Counted from the stretch's first letter, positions 9,039 through 18,744 are shown. The stretch: DNA of 64,000 nucleotides from Streptomyces sp. NBC_01717 (GCF_036248255.1 NZ_CP109178.1:6593501-6657500), one strand, 5' to 3'. Numbers and translations are program-made. Notes: generated by a model not told the origin, from the sequence alone.

Positions 9039-10106
9039 TTACAGGCGGGCGTGCGACCCTGATTCCGTCCCGGAAGCAGAGGCCGGATCGGGGCCGGGCC
9101 CCGCGGCCGTCGAACCGCGGACGACCAACTCCGGCATGAAGACGAACTCGCTGTGCGGCGCCGGTGTGCCGCCGATCTCTTCGAGCAGGGTGCGCACGGC
9201 GGCCTGGCCCATCGCCGTCACCGGCTGACGGATCGTGGTCAGCGGCGGATCGGTGAACGCTATGAGCGGCGAATCGTCGTAGCCGACGACCGACAGGTCG
9301 CGCGGCACCTCCATCGACAGCCGACGCGCGGCCCGGATCGCACCCAGCGCCATCATGTCGCTCGCGCACACCACCGCCGTGCACCCGCGCTCTATCAGCG
9401 CCGAGGCGGCAGCCTGGCCGCCCTCCAGTGTGAACAGCGAGTGCTGGATCAGCGGCTCCACCTCGTCCGAGGTGAGGTTCAACTGCTCCTGCACGGTGGA
9501 GCGGAACCCCTCGATCTTGCGGAGCACCGGAACGAAACGCTTGGGGCCGACCGCGAGGCCGATGCGCTGATGGCCGAGCGAGACCAGATGAGTCACCGCG
9601 AGCCGCATCGCCGCCCGGTCGTCGGGCGAGATGAAGGGCGCCTGCACCTTCGGTGAGAAGCCGTTGACCAGCACGAAGGGCACACCCTGGGCGCGCAGTT
9701 GCTCATACCGCTGCATATCGGCCGATGTGTCGGCGTGCAGCCCGGAGACGAAGATGATGCCGGAGACGCCACGGTCGACGAGCATCTCGGTGAGTTCGTC
9801 CTCGGTGGAACCGCCGGGGGTCTGCGTCGCCAGCACCGGTGTGTAGCCCTGCCGCGTCAGCGCCTGGCCGATGACCTGGGCGAGTGCCGGGAAGATGGGG
9901 TTCTCCAGCTCGGGCGTGATCAGACCGACCAGTCCCGCACTGCGCCTGCGCAGCCGTACCGGCCGTTCGTAGCCGAGGACGTCGAGCGCCGCGAGGACTG
10001 ATTCGCGGGTGGCTGCAGCAACACCTGGCTTGCCGTTCAGTACACGGCTGACCGTAGCTTCGCTGACCCCCGCCTGAGTTGCGATATCGGCAAGCCGTGC
10101 GGTCAT
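9039..10106 (-). CDS. malR: LacI-family repressor of maltose genes
   Basis: A 355-residue regulator with an N-terminal LacI helix-turn-helix (RLADIATQAGVSEATVSRV, residues 4-22) and hinge, then a periplasmic-binding-protein-like effector domain. It is divergent from malE, with operator-like sequences between, exactly as malR in Streptomyces coelicolor. It is expected to repress malEFG-aglA without maltose or maltodextrin. Its recognition helix is identical to that of the second LacI gene at 15497. The long open frame upstream of 10106 lacks coding bias and runs through malE antisense. Confidence 0.92.
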   Translation of the reverse strand: MTARLADIATQAGVSEATVSRVLNGKPGVAAATRESVLAALDVLGYERPVRLRRRSAGLVGLITPELENPIFPALAQVIGQALTRQGYTPVLATQTPGGSTEDELTEMLVDRGVSGIIFVSGLHADTSADMQRYEQLRAQGVPFVLVNGFSPKVQAPFISPDDRAAMRLAVTHLVSLGHQRIGLAVGPKRFVPVLRKIEGFRSTVQEQLNLTSDEVEPLIQHSLFTLEGGQAAASALIERGCTAVVCASDMMALGAIRAARRLSMEVPRDLSVVGYDDSPLIAFTDPPLTTIRQPVTAMGQAAVRTLLEEIGGTPAPHSEFVFMPELVVRGSTAAGPGPDPASASGTESGSHARL

Positions 10107-10245
10107 GGGAGTGGACTGTACCGGGCGCGTGTCGGATTGCCCACCATGCGCGGGAATCGGGCGACTGCGGTGCTGTCCGCGGAGTGGCGGTGACCGACGG
10201 TGTGCGGGGCGGTACGTACCGCCGCAGGCCGATCTGCGGTGCCGC

Positions 10246-10430
10246 CGCAACATCTTGCAAGGTCTTGCGAAGCCGGGCTGCAGGCTGCGGTCGGATCGTC
10301 GCACTGCGAAGTCACGACCGGCCCCTCCTGCTGCCAGGGATGAGGCACTCCCGTCAAGAGGCTTGACGGCAACCGTGAGGACACGCGAATGTAACGATCG
10401 TCGAAGCTTGCAGAAATCTTCCGCAAACTC
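10246..10430. promoter_or_regulatory. MalR operator candidates, malR-malE intergenic region
   Basis: The 405-bp divergent gap holds two clusters of TTGC/GCAA elements. The first (10246-10269) reads CGCAACATCTTGCAAGG then CTTGCG, an imperfect palindrome plus a direct repeat. The second (10407-10426) has CTTGCAG and CCGCAA around a short spacer and lies just after the likely malE promoter, as expected for a repressor roadblock. Near-identical elements occur before the alpha-amylase gene. Confidence 0.6.
10363..10392 (+). promoter_or_regulatory. candidate malE promoter
   Basis: TTGACG at 10363-10368 is a good -35 box. GAATGT at 10387-10392, 18 bases on, is a weak -10. The second operator cluster starts about 15 bases further downstream. 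Confidence 0.4.
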
Positions 10431-10511
10431 TTTCGGCCATCTTTCATCCTTGTTACGTTCCTCGTCGACCCGGCGCCGCGATGGAGCGGTACGGCAGTTG
10501 AAGGAGTTCAG

Positions 10512-11786
10512 ATGCGACGTGGCATAACGGCCACCGCCCTGGTCGCGGCCCTGGCGCTTGCGGCGACCGCCTGCGGCAGCGATGACAAGTCCGACGGCTC
10601 GAGCAAGAGCTCCGGCGAGCTCTCCGGGACCGTTACCTGGTGGGACACCTCCACCGTGGGCAGCGAGGACAAGGTCTTCAAGAAGATTGCCGAAGACTTC
10701 GAGAAGCAGCACCCGAAGGTCGACGTCAAGTACGTCAACGTGCCCTTCGGTGAGGCGCAGAACAAGTTCAAGAACGCTGCCCAGTCCGGCTCCGGCGCTC
10801 CCGACGTGATCCGCTCCGAGGTCGCCTGGACCCCCGAGTTCGCGGACCTCGGCTACCTCGCCCCGCTGGACGGCACCCCCGCCCTGCAGAAGGCGGACGA
10901 CTTCCTCAAGCAGGCCGCCGCCTCCACCAAGTACAACGGCAAGACGTACGCGGTGCCGCAGGTCATCGACTCCATGGGCATCTTCTACAACAAGAAGATC
11001 TTCAAGGAGGCCGGCGTCGAGGTTCCCACCACCGTCGACCAGCTGAAGACCGTCTCCAAGAAGATCAAGGAAAAGACCGGCAAGACCGGCCTGTACCTGC
11101 GCGGCGACGACGCGTACTGGTTCCTGTCCTTCCTGTACGGCGAGGGCGGCGACCTCGTCGACGCGTCCACCAAGTCCGTCACCGTCGACAACCCCGAGGG
11201 CGTCAAGGCGATGAAGGTCGTCAAGGACCTCGTCGACTCCGGTGCGGCCAAGACCGACGCGACGGACGGCTGGGAGAACATGCAGTCGTCCTTCAAGGAC
11301 GGCAAGGTCGCCATGATCATCAACGGCCCGTGGGCCGTCGCCGACACCTACGCCGGCACGGAGTTCAAGGACAAGGCCAACCTGGGCGTCGCCCCGGTCC
11401 CGGCCGGCTCCGCCGCGCAGGGCGCCCCGCAGGGTGGTCACAACCTGGCCGTCTACGCGGGCTCCAAGAACCTCGACGCCTCCTACGCCTTCGTCGACTA
11501 CATGACGTCCACGAAGACCCAGGCCCAGGTCACCAAGGAGCTGAACCTCCTGCCGACCCGTACCTCCGCCTACTCGGAGGAAGCCGTCGTCGACAACGAG
11601 ATCGTCGGCTTCTTCAAGCCGGTCGTCGAGACCGCCGTCGAGCGCCCCTGGATCCCGGAGACCGGCAGCCTCTTCGCCCCGCTCGTCACCGAGTACACCA
11701 AGGTCCTGACCGGCCAGACCACGCCGGAGAAGGCCGCCAAGGCCACCGGTGACTCCTACCGCAAGCTCCTCAAGGGCTGGAAGTAG
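10512..11786 (+). CDS. malE: maltose/maltodextrin-binding lipoprotein
   Basis: A 424-residue extracellular solute-binding protein of ABC transporters, family 1. The signal peptide ends in a lipobox (LAATAC), so Cys21 would be lipidated and anchor the protein outside the membrane. It would capture maltose and maltodextrin and deliver them to MalF-MalG. GAAGGAG lies seven bases before the ATG. It is the first gene of malE-malF-malG-aglA-lacI. No ATPase gene is present, so the transporter likely uses the shared ATPase MsiK, as known for Streptomyces sugar importers. Confidence 0.93.
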   Translation: MRRGITATALVAALALAATACGSDDKSDGSSKSSGELSGTVTWWDTSTVGSEDKVFKKIAEDFEKQHPKVDVKYVNVPFGEAQNKFKNAAQSGSGAPDVIRSEVAWTPEFADLGYLAPLDGTPALQKADDFLKQAAASTKYNGKTYAVPQVIDSMGIFYNKKIFKEAGVEVPTTVDQLKTVSKKIKEKTGKTGLYLRGDDAYWFLSFLYGEGGDLVDASTKSVTVDNPEGVKAMKVVKDLVDSGAAKTDATDGWENMQSSFKDGKVAMIINGPWAVADTYAGTEFKDKANLGVAPVPAGSAAQGAPQGGHNLAVYAGSKNLDASYAFVDYMTSTKTQAQVTKELNLLPTRTSAYSEEAVVDNEIVGFFKPVVETAVERPWIPETGSLFAPLVTEYTKVLTGQTTPEKAAKATGDSYRKLLKGWK

Positions 11787-11808
11787 CCAGAGAAAGGCAG
11801 GCCGACTG

Positions 11809-12822
11809 ATGGCTGTCCACACCAGCCAGTCGGTGGCGACGGCCGCGGGCGACAATGTCGCCCGCGGCCGGAGCCGCGGTACTGGTACCCCACCACCGAG
11901 CAGGTTCCGGCGGACTCTGTCGACCCACTGGTACGCCTGGACGATGGTCGCCCCGGTGGTCGTCGTGATCGGCGTGATCATCGGCTACCCGCTGGTCCGC
12001 GGCATCTACCTGTCGCTGACCGACGCCAATGAGCGCAACGTCGAACGGTCCATCGGCGTCAACCACATGCCCGCGACGTACAAGTTCGTCGGCCTGGACA
12101 ACTACGCCGACGCGCTCACGGGCAACCAGTTCCTCGGCACGCTCGGGTGGACCCTGGTGTGGACGGTCTCCTGCGTGAGCGTCACGTTCGTCCTCGGCAT
12201 GGCCCTGGCGAACATCCTCAACCGCCGGATCGCCGGCCGCTCCGCCTACCGGATGGCGCTGATCCTGCCCTGGGCCATCCCCGGCTTCGTCTCCGTCTTC
12301 GCCTGGCGCTTCCTCTACAACGAGGACCGCGGGCTGCTCAACAAGATCCTCTCCGGTGCCGGCATCGACGGCATTCCGTGGCTCAACGACCCCACCTGGG
12401 CGAAGTTCTCCGTCATCGCCGTCAATGTGTGGCTCGGCGTGCCGTTCATGATGGTCGCCCTGCTCGGCGGTCTGCAGTCCATCCCCAGCGAGCAGTACGA
12501 GGCCGCCGAGATGGACGGTGCCACCGCCTGGCAGCGGTTCCGCCACATCACCCTGCCGGGGCTCCGGCCGGTCTCCACCACCGTGATCCTGCTGTCGACC
12601 ATCTGGACGTTCAACATGTTCCCGGTGATCTTCCTGCTGACCCGCGGCGGACCGGGCGAGGCCACTCAGATCCTGGTCACCCAGGCGTACAAGTTCTCCT
12701 TCGAGATCAGCCCGCGCGACTTCGCGCAGTCCTCCACCTGGGGCGTGCTGATCCTCGTCCTCCTGATGCTCTTCGCCGCGGTCTACCGGCGAGTCCTCCG
12801 CACGCAGGGAGATAACTGGTGA
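11809..12822 (+). CDS. malF: maltose ABC transporter permease MalF
   Basis: A 337-residue membrane protein with about six helices. The ABC-permease EAA loop that docks the ATPase is seen as YEAAEMDGA...ITLPGLRP at about residues 229-253. A hydrophilic Ser/Gly/Arg-rich N-terminus precedes the first helix. It starts 22 bases after malE behind GAAAGG and overlaps malG by four bases. Confidence 0.93.
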   Translation: MAVHTSQSVATAAGDNVARGRSRGTGTPPPSRFRRTLSTHWYAWTMVAPVVVVIGVIIGYPLVRGIYLSLTDANERNVERSIGVNHMPATYKFVGLDNYADALTGNQFLGTLGWTLVWTVSCVSVTFVLGMALANILNRRIAGRSAYRMALILPWAIPGFVSVFAWRFLYNEDRGLLNKILSGAGIDGIPWLNDPTWAKFSVIAVNVWLGVPFMMVALLGGLQSIPSEQYEAAEMDGATAWQRFRHITLPGLRPVSTTVILLSTIWTFNMFPVIFLLTRGGPGEATQILVTQAYKFSFEISPRDFAQSSTWGVLILVLLMLFAAVYRRVLRTQGDNW

Positions 12823-13724
12823 CCACCGCACCCGCACCCGCACCCACCGCACGCCGCGTCGCCCCCGCCGCGCGCCACTCGGCCCGCAAGGTCCGGCTGC
12901 GCGGAGAGCGCTCGCCGCTCGCCTCCGTCGGACTGCACCTCACGCTGATCGTGGCGTCCGTGATCGCCGTGTTCCCCGTGCTGTGGGTCCTGCTGACCTC
13001 GCTGAAGCCCGCCACGTACGCGACGACGACGGACTTCTTCAAGGACACGACCTTCGAGAACTACACCGACCTGATCAAGGACACCGAGTTCCTGACCTGG
13101 TTCGGCAACTCGTTGATCATCGCCGGGCTCACCACCGTCCTCGGCGTCTTCGTCTCCGCCACCACCGGCTACGCCGTCAGCCGGTTCCGGTTCCCCGGCA
13201 AGCGCGGGCTGATGTGGACGCTGCTGATCACCCAGATGTTCCCGGTCGCCGTCCTCATCGTGCCGATCTACAACATCATGTCGAGCCTGGGCCTGCTCAA
13301 CCAGCCCGCCGGCCTCGTCATCACGTACCTCACCATCGCGGTGCCGTTCTGCGCCTGGATGATGAAGGGCTTCTTCGACACCATCCCGCGCGAGATCGAC
13401 GAGTCCGGGCAGGTCGACGGCCTCACCCCGTTCGGCACGTTCTGGCGGCTGATCCTGCCGCTCGCCAAGCCCGGCCTCGCCGTCACCGCGTTCTACTCCT
13501 TCATCACCGCCTGGGGCGAGGTCGCGTACGCCTCCGCCTTCATGGTCGGCGACGAGAACCTCACGCTCGCGGGCGGGCTGCAGAAGTTCGTCAACCAGTA
13601 CGGAGCCCAGTGGGGGCCGATGACCGCCGCGTCCGTGCTCATCGCGATACCCGCGGCCCTGGTCTTCCTCTTCGCCCAGCGACACCTGGTGACCGGCATG
13701 TCCGCCGGGGCCGTCAAGGGCTGA
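12819..13724 (+). CDS. malG: maltose ABC transporter permease MalG
   Basis: A 301-residue permease with six predicted helices and an EAA-type loop (EIDESGQVDG...LILPLAKPG at about 192-218). The GTG start overlaps the malF stop as GTGA, so the two permease subunits are translationally coupled and made in equal amount. With MalF it forms the membrane channel of the maltodextrin importer. Confidence 0.93.
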   Translation: MTTAPAPAPTARRVAPAARHSARKVRLRGERSPLASVGLHLTLIVASVIAVFPVLWVLLTSLKPATYATTTDFFKDTTFENYTDLIKDTEFLTWFGNSLIIAGLTTVLGVFVSATTGYAVSRFRFPGKRGLMWTLLITQMFPVAVLIVPIYNIMSSLGLLNQPAGLVITYLTIAVPFCAWMMKGFFDTIPREIDESGQVDGLTPFGTFWRLILPLAKPGLAVTAFYSFITAWGEVAYASAFMVGDENLTLAGGLQKFVNQYGAQWGPMTAASVLIAIPAALVFLFAQRHLVTGMSAGAVKG

Positions 13725-13761
13725 CGCACCCAGCAGCACGACCCGCACGCACCAAGGAACG

Positions 13762-13796
13762 GCGGCGCCGGATCCCCGACCCGGTCCCGGCGCCGC
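13762..13796 (+). promoter_or_regulatory. intercistronic hairpin malG-aglA
   Basis: A 10-bp perfect stem (13762-13771 with 13787-13796) in the 99-bp gap between malG and aglA. It may stabilise the upstream mRNA or weakly attenuate transcription into aglA. Confidence 0.45.
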
Positions 13797-13823
13797 TCCC
13801 CACCCAGACACCTCAGGGACGAC

Positions 13824-15500
13824 ATGACCCAGCACCTCGCTGCCCCCTCCACCGGCACGTCCGACGCTGCTCCGGGCCACCGCACCGGCTGGTGGCAGGA
13901 CGCGGTGATCTACCAGGTCTATCCGCGGAGCTTCGCCGACGGCAACGGCGACGGCATGGGCGATCTCGCAGGCGTACGGGACAGACTTCCGTACCTCAAG
14001 AACCTCGGCGTCGACGCGGTCTGGCTCAGCCCGTTCTACGCGTCGCCGCAGGCCGACGCGGGCTACGACGTCTCCGACTACCGCGCCATCGACCCGATGT
14101 TCGGCACGCTGCTGGACGCCGACGCACTGATCCGGGACGCCCACGACCTCGGCCTGCGGATCATTGTCGACCTGGTGCCCAACCACTCCTCCGACCAGCA
14201 CGAGTGGTTCAAGCGCGCCCTCGCCGAGGGCCCCGGCTCCGCACTGCGCGAGCGCTACCACTTCCGCCCGGGCAAGGGCACGGACGGCGAACTGCCGCCC
14301 AACGACTGGGAGTCCATCTTCGGCGGCCCCGCCTGGACCCGGACCACCGATCCGGACGGCACGCCCGGCGACTGGTACCTCCACCTGTTCGCGCCCGAGC
14401 AGCCCGACTTCAACTGGGAACACCCGGCCGTCGCCGACGAGTTCCGCTCGATTCTGCGGTTCTGGCTCGACATGGGCGTCGACGGCTTCCGCGTCGATGT
14501 CGCCCACGGCCTGGTCAAGGCCGAGGGCCTGCCCGACCTCGGCGCCCACGACCAGCTCAAGCTGCTCGGAAACGATGTCATGCCGTTCTTCGACCAGGAC
14601 GGGGTGCACGAGATCTATCGCTCCTGGCGCACCATCCTCGACGAGTACCCCGGCGACCGCATCGCCGTCGCCGAGGCCTGGACCCCGACCGTCGAGCGCA
14701 CCGCCAACTATGTGCGCCACGACGAGATGCACCAGGCGTTCAACTTCCAGTACCTGTCCACCGACTGGGACGCGGCCGAGCTGCGCAAGGTCATCGACGT
14801 CTCGCTCGACGCGATGCGCCCGGTCGGCGCCCCCACCACCTGGGTGCTCTCCAACCACGACGTCACCCGGCACGCCACCCGGTTCGCCAACCCGCCCGGC
14901 CTCGGCACCCAGATCCGCACCGCGGGCGACCGCGAGATGGGCCTGCGCCGGGCCCGTGCCGCCAGCCTGCTGATGCTGGCGCTGCCCGGCTCCGCGTACG
15001 TCTACCAGGGCGAGGAACTCGGCCTGCCCGACGTCACCGACCTGCCCGACGAGGCCCGCCAGGACCCGTCGTTCTTCCGCGCCGACGGGCAGGACGGCTT
15101 CCGCGACGGCTGCCGGGTGCCGATCCCGTGGACCCGCGACGGCAGCTCCTACGGCTTCGGCGACGGCGGCAGCTGGCTGCCCCAGCCCGACAGCTGGGGT
15201 GAACTGAGCATCGAGGCCCAGACCGGCACGGCGGGCTCGACACTGGAGCTGTACCGGGCCGCGCTCGCCGCCCGCCGGGTGCACCCGGGGCTCGGCGCCG
15301 GGACCGCCGTGGAGTGGCTGGACGCCCCCGAAGGGCTGCTGGCCTTCGCCCGTCCCGGCTTCGTCTGCACCGTCAACACGACCGGCCGGCCGGTTCGCAT
15401 CCCGGTCCGCGGCCAGGTGCTGCTGTCCAGCAGCCCTGTCGTCACCGACGGCGCCGAGATCGAGCTGCCCGCGGACACCACGGTGTGGTGGACGGTGTGA
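13824..15500 (+). CDS. aglA: alpha-glucosidase, glycoside hydrolase family 13
   Basis: A 558-residue cytoplasmic GH13 enzyme without signal peptide. The catalytic triad is visible: nucleophile Asp225 in GFRVDVAHG, acid/base Glu284 in VAEAW and transition-state Asp346 in SNHDVTRH. The QPDFNWEHP segment is typical of alpha-1,4-glucosidases and oligo-1,6-glucosidases. It would cleave glucose from the maltodextrins imported by MalEFG. In S. coelicolor the gene in this place is called aglA. It ends overlapping the next regulator start. Confidence 0.9.
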   Translation: MTQHLAAPSTGTSDAAPGHRTGWWQDAVIYQVYPRSFADGNGDGMGDLAGVRDRLPYLKNLGVDAVWLSPFYASPQADAGYDVSDYRAIDPMFGTLLDADALIRDAHDLGLRIIVDLVPNHSSDQHEWFKRALAEGPGSALRERYHFRPGKGTDGELPPNDWESIFGGPAWTRTTDPDGTPGDWYLHLFAPEQPDFNWEHPAVADEFRSILRFWLDMGVDGFRVDVAHGLVKAEGLPDLGAHDQLKLLGNDVMPFFDQDGVHEIYRSWRTILDEYPGDRIAVAEAWTPTVERTANYVRHDEMHQAFNFQYLSTDWDAAELRKVIDVSLDAMRPVGAPTTWVLSNHDVTRHATRFANPPGLGTQIRTAGDREMGLRRARAASLLMLALPGSAYVYQGEELGLPDVTDLPDEARQDPSFFRADGQDGFRDGCRVPIPWTRDGSSYGFGDGGSWLPQPDSWGELSIEAQTGTAGSTLELYRAALAARRVHPGLGAGTAVEWLDAPEGLLAFARPGFVCTVNTTGRPVRIPVRGQVLLSSSPVVTDGAEIELPADTTVWWTV

Positions 15501-16543
15501 CCGTCCCCCTGCCCAGGACCGGCGGTGCGCTGAGGCTCTCGGACATCGCCGGTCAGGCCTCGGTCAGCGAGGCGACCGTCAGCCGGGTCCTGAACGGCAA
15601 GCCGGGCGTCGCCGACACCACGCGTCAGCGGGTGCTCGCGGCGCTCGACATCCTGGGCTACGAGCGTCCTGTACGGCTGCGGCAGCGCAGCGCCGGGCTG
15701 ATCGGACTGGTGACCCCTGAGCTCACCAACCCGATCTTCCCGGCGTTCGCGCAGTCCGTCGAGCAGGTCCTGGCCGGGCACGGCTACACCCCGGTGCTCT
15801 GCACCCAACTGCCCGGCGGCGCGACCGAGGACGAGCTCGTCGAGCAGCTCGTCGAACGCGGCGTCGGCGGCATCGTCTTCCTCTCCGGGCTGCACGCCGA
15901 CCTGTCGGCCGACCCTTCCCGGTACGCCGCACTCACCGACCGAGGCGTGCCGTTCGTCCTGATCAACGGCTACAACGAGCGGATCAGCGCCCCCTTCGTC
16001 TCGCCCGACGACTCCGCCGCCGTGCGGATGGCCGTCGGACATCTCGCCGAACTCGGCCACCGCAGGGTCGGCCTGGCCATCGGACCGCAGCGCTATGTGC
16101 CGTCCCGCCGCAAACGGGACGGCTTCGTCGACGCCGCCGTCAAGCTGCTGGGCCTGACCCGAGCCGAGGCGGAACTCCTCGTCTGCTCCACGTTGTTCAG
16201 CGTCGAGGGCGGCCAGGTCGCGGCCGGGGCGCTGCTCGACCAGGGGTGCACGGGCATCGTCTGCGGCAGTGACCTGATGGCCCTGGGCGTGGTGCGTGCC
16301 GCCCGGGACCGCGGGCTCGACGTGCCGCGCGACGTGTCGGTGGTCGGCTTCGACGACTCGCAGCTCATCGCGTTCACCGATCCGCCGCTGACGACGGTGC
16401 GGCAGCCCGTACAGGCGATGGCGGCGGCCGCGGTCGGCGCGCTGCTGGAGGAGATCGGCGGCAGCCCCGTGCAGCGCACGGAGTACGTGTTCCAGCCGGA
16501 GCTGGTGGTACGGGGGTCCACCGCCGCGGTCCGTCCCGCGTGA
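15497..16543 (+). CDS. second LacI-family regulator, MalR paralogue
   Basis: A 348-residue LacI-type protein with helix-turn-helix (LSDIAGQASVSEATVSRV, about residues 12-29) and sugar-binding domain, strikingly similar throughout to MalR at 9039. The GTG at 15497 overlaps the aglA stop (GTGA), so it is coupled to the mal operon and would be induced with it. The identical recognition-helix sequence suggests it reads the same operators. Possible roles are feedback control of the mal operon or of the amylase downstream. An upstream extension of the frame is antisense-like and rejected. Confidence 0.88.
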   Translation: MTVPLPRTGGALRLSDIAGQASVSEATVSRVLNGKPGVADTTRQRVLAALDILGYERPVRLRQRSAGLIGLVTPELTNPIFPAFAQSVEQVLAGHGYTPVLCTQLPGGATEDELVEQLVERGVGGIVFLSGLHADLSADPSRYAALTDRGVPFVLINGYNERISAPFVSPDDSAAVRMAVGHLAELGHRRVGLAIGPQRYVPSRRKRDGFVDAAVKLLGLTRAEAELLVCSTLFSVEGGQVAAGALLDQGCTGIVCGSDLMALGVVRAARDRGLDVPRDVSVVGFDDSQLIAFTDPPLTTVRQPVQAMAAAAVGALLEEIGGSPVQRTEYVFQPELVVRGSTAAVRPA

Positions 16544-16575
16544 CGGCCTGACCGGGCAGACAGCGGCACGCACAG

Positions 16576-16639
16576 GAGAGGCACCAGGAGTCGGCCCTGG
16601 ACAGGGCCGGCGGGGAGTGAGTGACTCCGGGTGCCTCTC
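16576..16639 (+). terminator. terminator of the mal operon
   Basis: A 17-bp stem with one mismatch (16576-16592 with 16623-16639) that contains a smaller GGCCCT/AGGGCC hairpin, placed 33 bases after the second lacI gene and followed by a few T residues. Confidence 0.7.
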
Positions 16640-16735
16640 TTGCCGTGACCGGCCCGGCCGGCCGGGCGCGTGGGGCCCCTGGGGTGCCGGGGCCCCCGGC
16701 CGACCGGGCCGGAGTCGGGATGAACTTAACAGTGC

Positions 16736-16785
16736 CGCAACATTTTGCGTAAGTCCTTGCAGGAAGAAAAATGCAAGATTTCGTG
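16736..16785. promoter_or_regulatory. MalR-type operator candidates upstream of amylase promoter
   Basis: CGCAACATTTTGCG at 16736-16749 is a perfect palindrome with 5-bp arms and is nearly the same as the site at 10246 before malE. CTTGCAG follows at 16757-16763 and TGCAAG at 16773-16778. Confidence 0.6.
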
Positions 16786-16811
16786 GATGTGAGCGGGTCG
16801 TGTCCAGGGGG

Positions 16812-16840
16812 TTGACCCGGATGGGGCGGGCTCGTACGGT
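16812..16840 (+). promoter_or_regulatory. alpha-amylase promoter
   Basis: TTGACC at 16812-16817, a 17-base spacer and TACGGT at 16835-16840 form a good vegetative-type promoter, about 120 bases before the amylase start. Confidence 0.6.
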
Positions 16841-16850
16841 CAGCTCCGCG

Positions 16851-16875
16851 GCAAGCTTTGCATTCTTGCAGCAAG
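16851..16875. promoter_or_regulatory. operator overlapping amylase transcription start
   Basis: Two adjoining palindromes, GCAAGCTTTGC (16851-16861) and CTTGCAGCAAG (16865-16875), begin about ten bases after the -10 box. A bound LacI-type repressor would block initiation, linking amylase to maltodextrin sensing. Confidence 0.6.
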
Positions 16876-16962
16876 AACCTTCAGGAGCCTTGAGGGCAGG
16901 ACGCGTTGCCACGTGAGGCTGCACCGTCATCCCCGCATTTCCCCCACCGCAGGAGGAAAGAC

Positions 16963-18669
16963 ATGGCACGCAGACCCCTGTCTGCAGCGCTCGCCCTGAT
17001 AGCCGGCGCCGCCGCCCTCGTCCCCACCGCCACCCCCGCCCAGGCGTCCGCACCCGGCAACAAGGACGTCACCGCCGTGATGTTCGAGTGGAAATTCGAC
17101 TCCGTCGCCAAGGCCTGCACGGACTCCCTCGGTCCGGCCGGCTACGGCTACGTCCAGGTCTCGCCGCCCCAGGAACACATCCAGGGGAGCCAGTGGTGGA
17201 CCTCGTACCAGCCGGTCAGCTACAAGATCGCCGGACGGCTCGGCGACCGGGCCGCCTTCGCCGCCATGGTCAGCACGTGTCACAGCGCGGGCGTCAAGGT
17301 CGTCGCCGACTCCGTCATCAACCACATGTCGTCCGGTTCGGGCACCGGCACCGGCGGCTCCTCGTACACGAAGTACAACTACCCCGGCCTGTACTCCTCG
17401 TTCGACATGGACGACTGCACCGCACAGATCAGCAACTACCAGGACCGGGCCAACGTCCAGAACTGCGAACTCGTCGGGCTCGCCGACCTCGACACCGGTG
17501 AGGACTACGTCCGCGGCAAGATCGCCGGATACCTCAACGACCTGCGCTCGCTCGGCGTCGACGGCTTCCGCATCGACGCCGCCAAGCACATGCCCGCGAG
17601 CGACCTCGCCAACATCAAGTCGCGGCTGACCGACCCCGGCGTCTACTGGAAGCAGGAGGCGATCTACGGGGCGGGCGAAGCCGTCTCACCCGACGAGTAC
17701 GCCGGCACCGGGGACGTCCAGGAGTTCCGCTACGCCCGCAGCCTCAAGCAGGTCTTCAACAACGAGAACCTCGCCGAACTGAAGAACTTCGGCGAGGGCT
17801 GGGGCTTCATGCCGTCCGCGAAGGCCGGGGTCTTCGTCGACAACCACGACACAGAGCGCGGCGGCGACACCCTGAACTACAAGGACGGCGCCAACTACAC
17901 CCTCGCCAACGTCTTCATGCTGGCCTGGCCGTACGGCTCGCCCGACGTCCACTCCGGCTACGAGTGGTCGGACAAGGACGCGGGTCCGCCCAACGGCGGC
18001 ACGGTGAACGCCTGTTACAGCGACGGCTGGAAGTGCCAGCACGCCTGGCCGCAGATCTCCTCCATGGTCGGCTTCCGCAACACCGCGCGCGGCGAGGCCG
18101 TCACCGACTGGTGGGACAACGGCGGCGACCAGATCGGGTTCGGCCGAGGCTCGAAGGCGTACGTCGCCATCAACCACGAGGGCTCGTCGCTCACCCGCAC
18201 GTTCCAGACGTCGCTGCCCGCCGGTGACTACTGCGACATCCAGTCCGGCAACGGGGTGACCGTCAACGGCTCGGGACAGTTCACCGCGACGCTCGGCGCG
18301 AACACCGCCGTGGCACTGCAGGTGAACGCGCGTACCTGCACCGGCAGTGGCACCACCGAGCCCGGTGCGGGTACCTCCGGAGCCTCCTTCGGTGTCGACG
18401 CGACCACTCAGCTCGGCCAGAACATCTACGTCACCGGGAACCAGTCCGCGCTCGGCAACTGGAACACGGGCAGCGCGCTCAAGCTCGACCCGGCCACGTA
18501 CCCGGTCTGGAAGCTGGACGTGAGCATGCCCGCCGGTACGTCGTTCGAGTACAAGTACGTCCGCAAGGACGCGAGCGGCGCCGTCACGTGGGAGAGCGGC
18601 GCCAACCGCACGGCGACGGTCCCGTCGTCGGGCAAGGTGACGCTGACGAGCGACGTCTGGCGAAGCTGA
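16963..18669 (+). CDS. secreted alpha-amylase with CBM20 starch-binding domain
   Basis: A 568-residue exported enzyme. Signal peptide about residues 1-28 (cleavage after AQA), GH13 catalytic barrel about 30-380 with nucleophile Asp205 in GFRIDAAKH and [11 protein letters not shown] holding the third acid, an all-beta C domain, then a CBM20 starch-binding domain from about 470 to the end ([14 protein letters not shown]). AGGAGGAAAG precedes the ATG at 16963. It would cut starch to maltodextrins outside the cell, feeding MalEFG. A perfect terminator hairpin follows. Confidence 0.95.
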   Translation: MARRPLSAALALIAGAAALVPTATPAQASAPGNKDVTAVMFEWKFDSVAKACTDSLGPAGYGYVQVSPPQEHIQGSQWWTSYQPVSYKIAGRLGDRAAFAAMVSTCHSAGVKVVADSVINHMSSGSGTGTGGSSYTKYNYPGLYSSFDMDDCTAQISNYQDRANVQNCELVGLADLDTGEDYVRGKIAGYLNDLRSLGVDGFRIDAAKHMPASDLANIKSRLTDPGVYWKQEAIYGAGEAVSPDEYAGTGDVQEFRYARSLKQVFNNENLAELKNFGEGWGFMPSAKAGVFVDNHDTERGGDTLNYKDGANYTLANVFMLAWPYGSPDVHSGYEWSDKDAGPPNGGTVNACYSDGWKCQHAWPQISSMVGFRNTARGEAVTDWWDNGGDQIGFGRGSKAYVAINHEGSSLTRTFQTSLPAGDYCDIQSGNGVTVNGSGQFTATLGANTAVALQVNARTCTGSGTTEPGAGTSGASFGVDATTQLGQNIYVTGNQSALGNWNTGSALKLDPATYPVWKLDVSMPAGTSFEYKYVRKDASGAVTWESGANRTATVPSSGKVTLTSDVWRS

Positions 18670-18675
18670 GGTCCT

Positions 18676-18716
18676 CCCCGGACCGGGGCGGCTGACCACG
18701 TCGCCCCGGTCCGGGG
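18676..18716 (+). terminator. amylase terminator
   Basis: Perfect 15-bp inverted repeat (18676-18690 with 18702-18716) and an 11-base loop, seven bases after the amylase stop. Confidence 0.8.
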
Positions 18717-18744
18717 GCTGAACCGGGGTCCGGTGCCGCATCGG

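Noticed and set aside
10107..11981. N-terminal extension of malR to a much earlier start.
   Set aside because: The extension is antisense to malE; the LacI helix-turn-helix starts right after ATG 10106.
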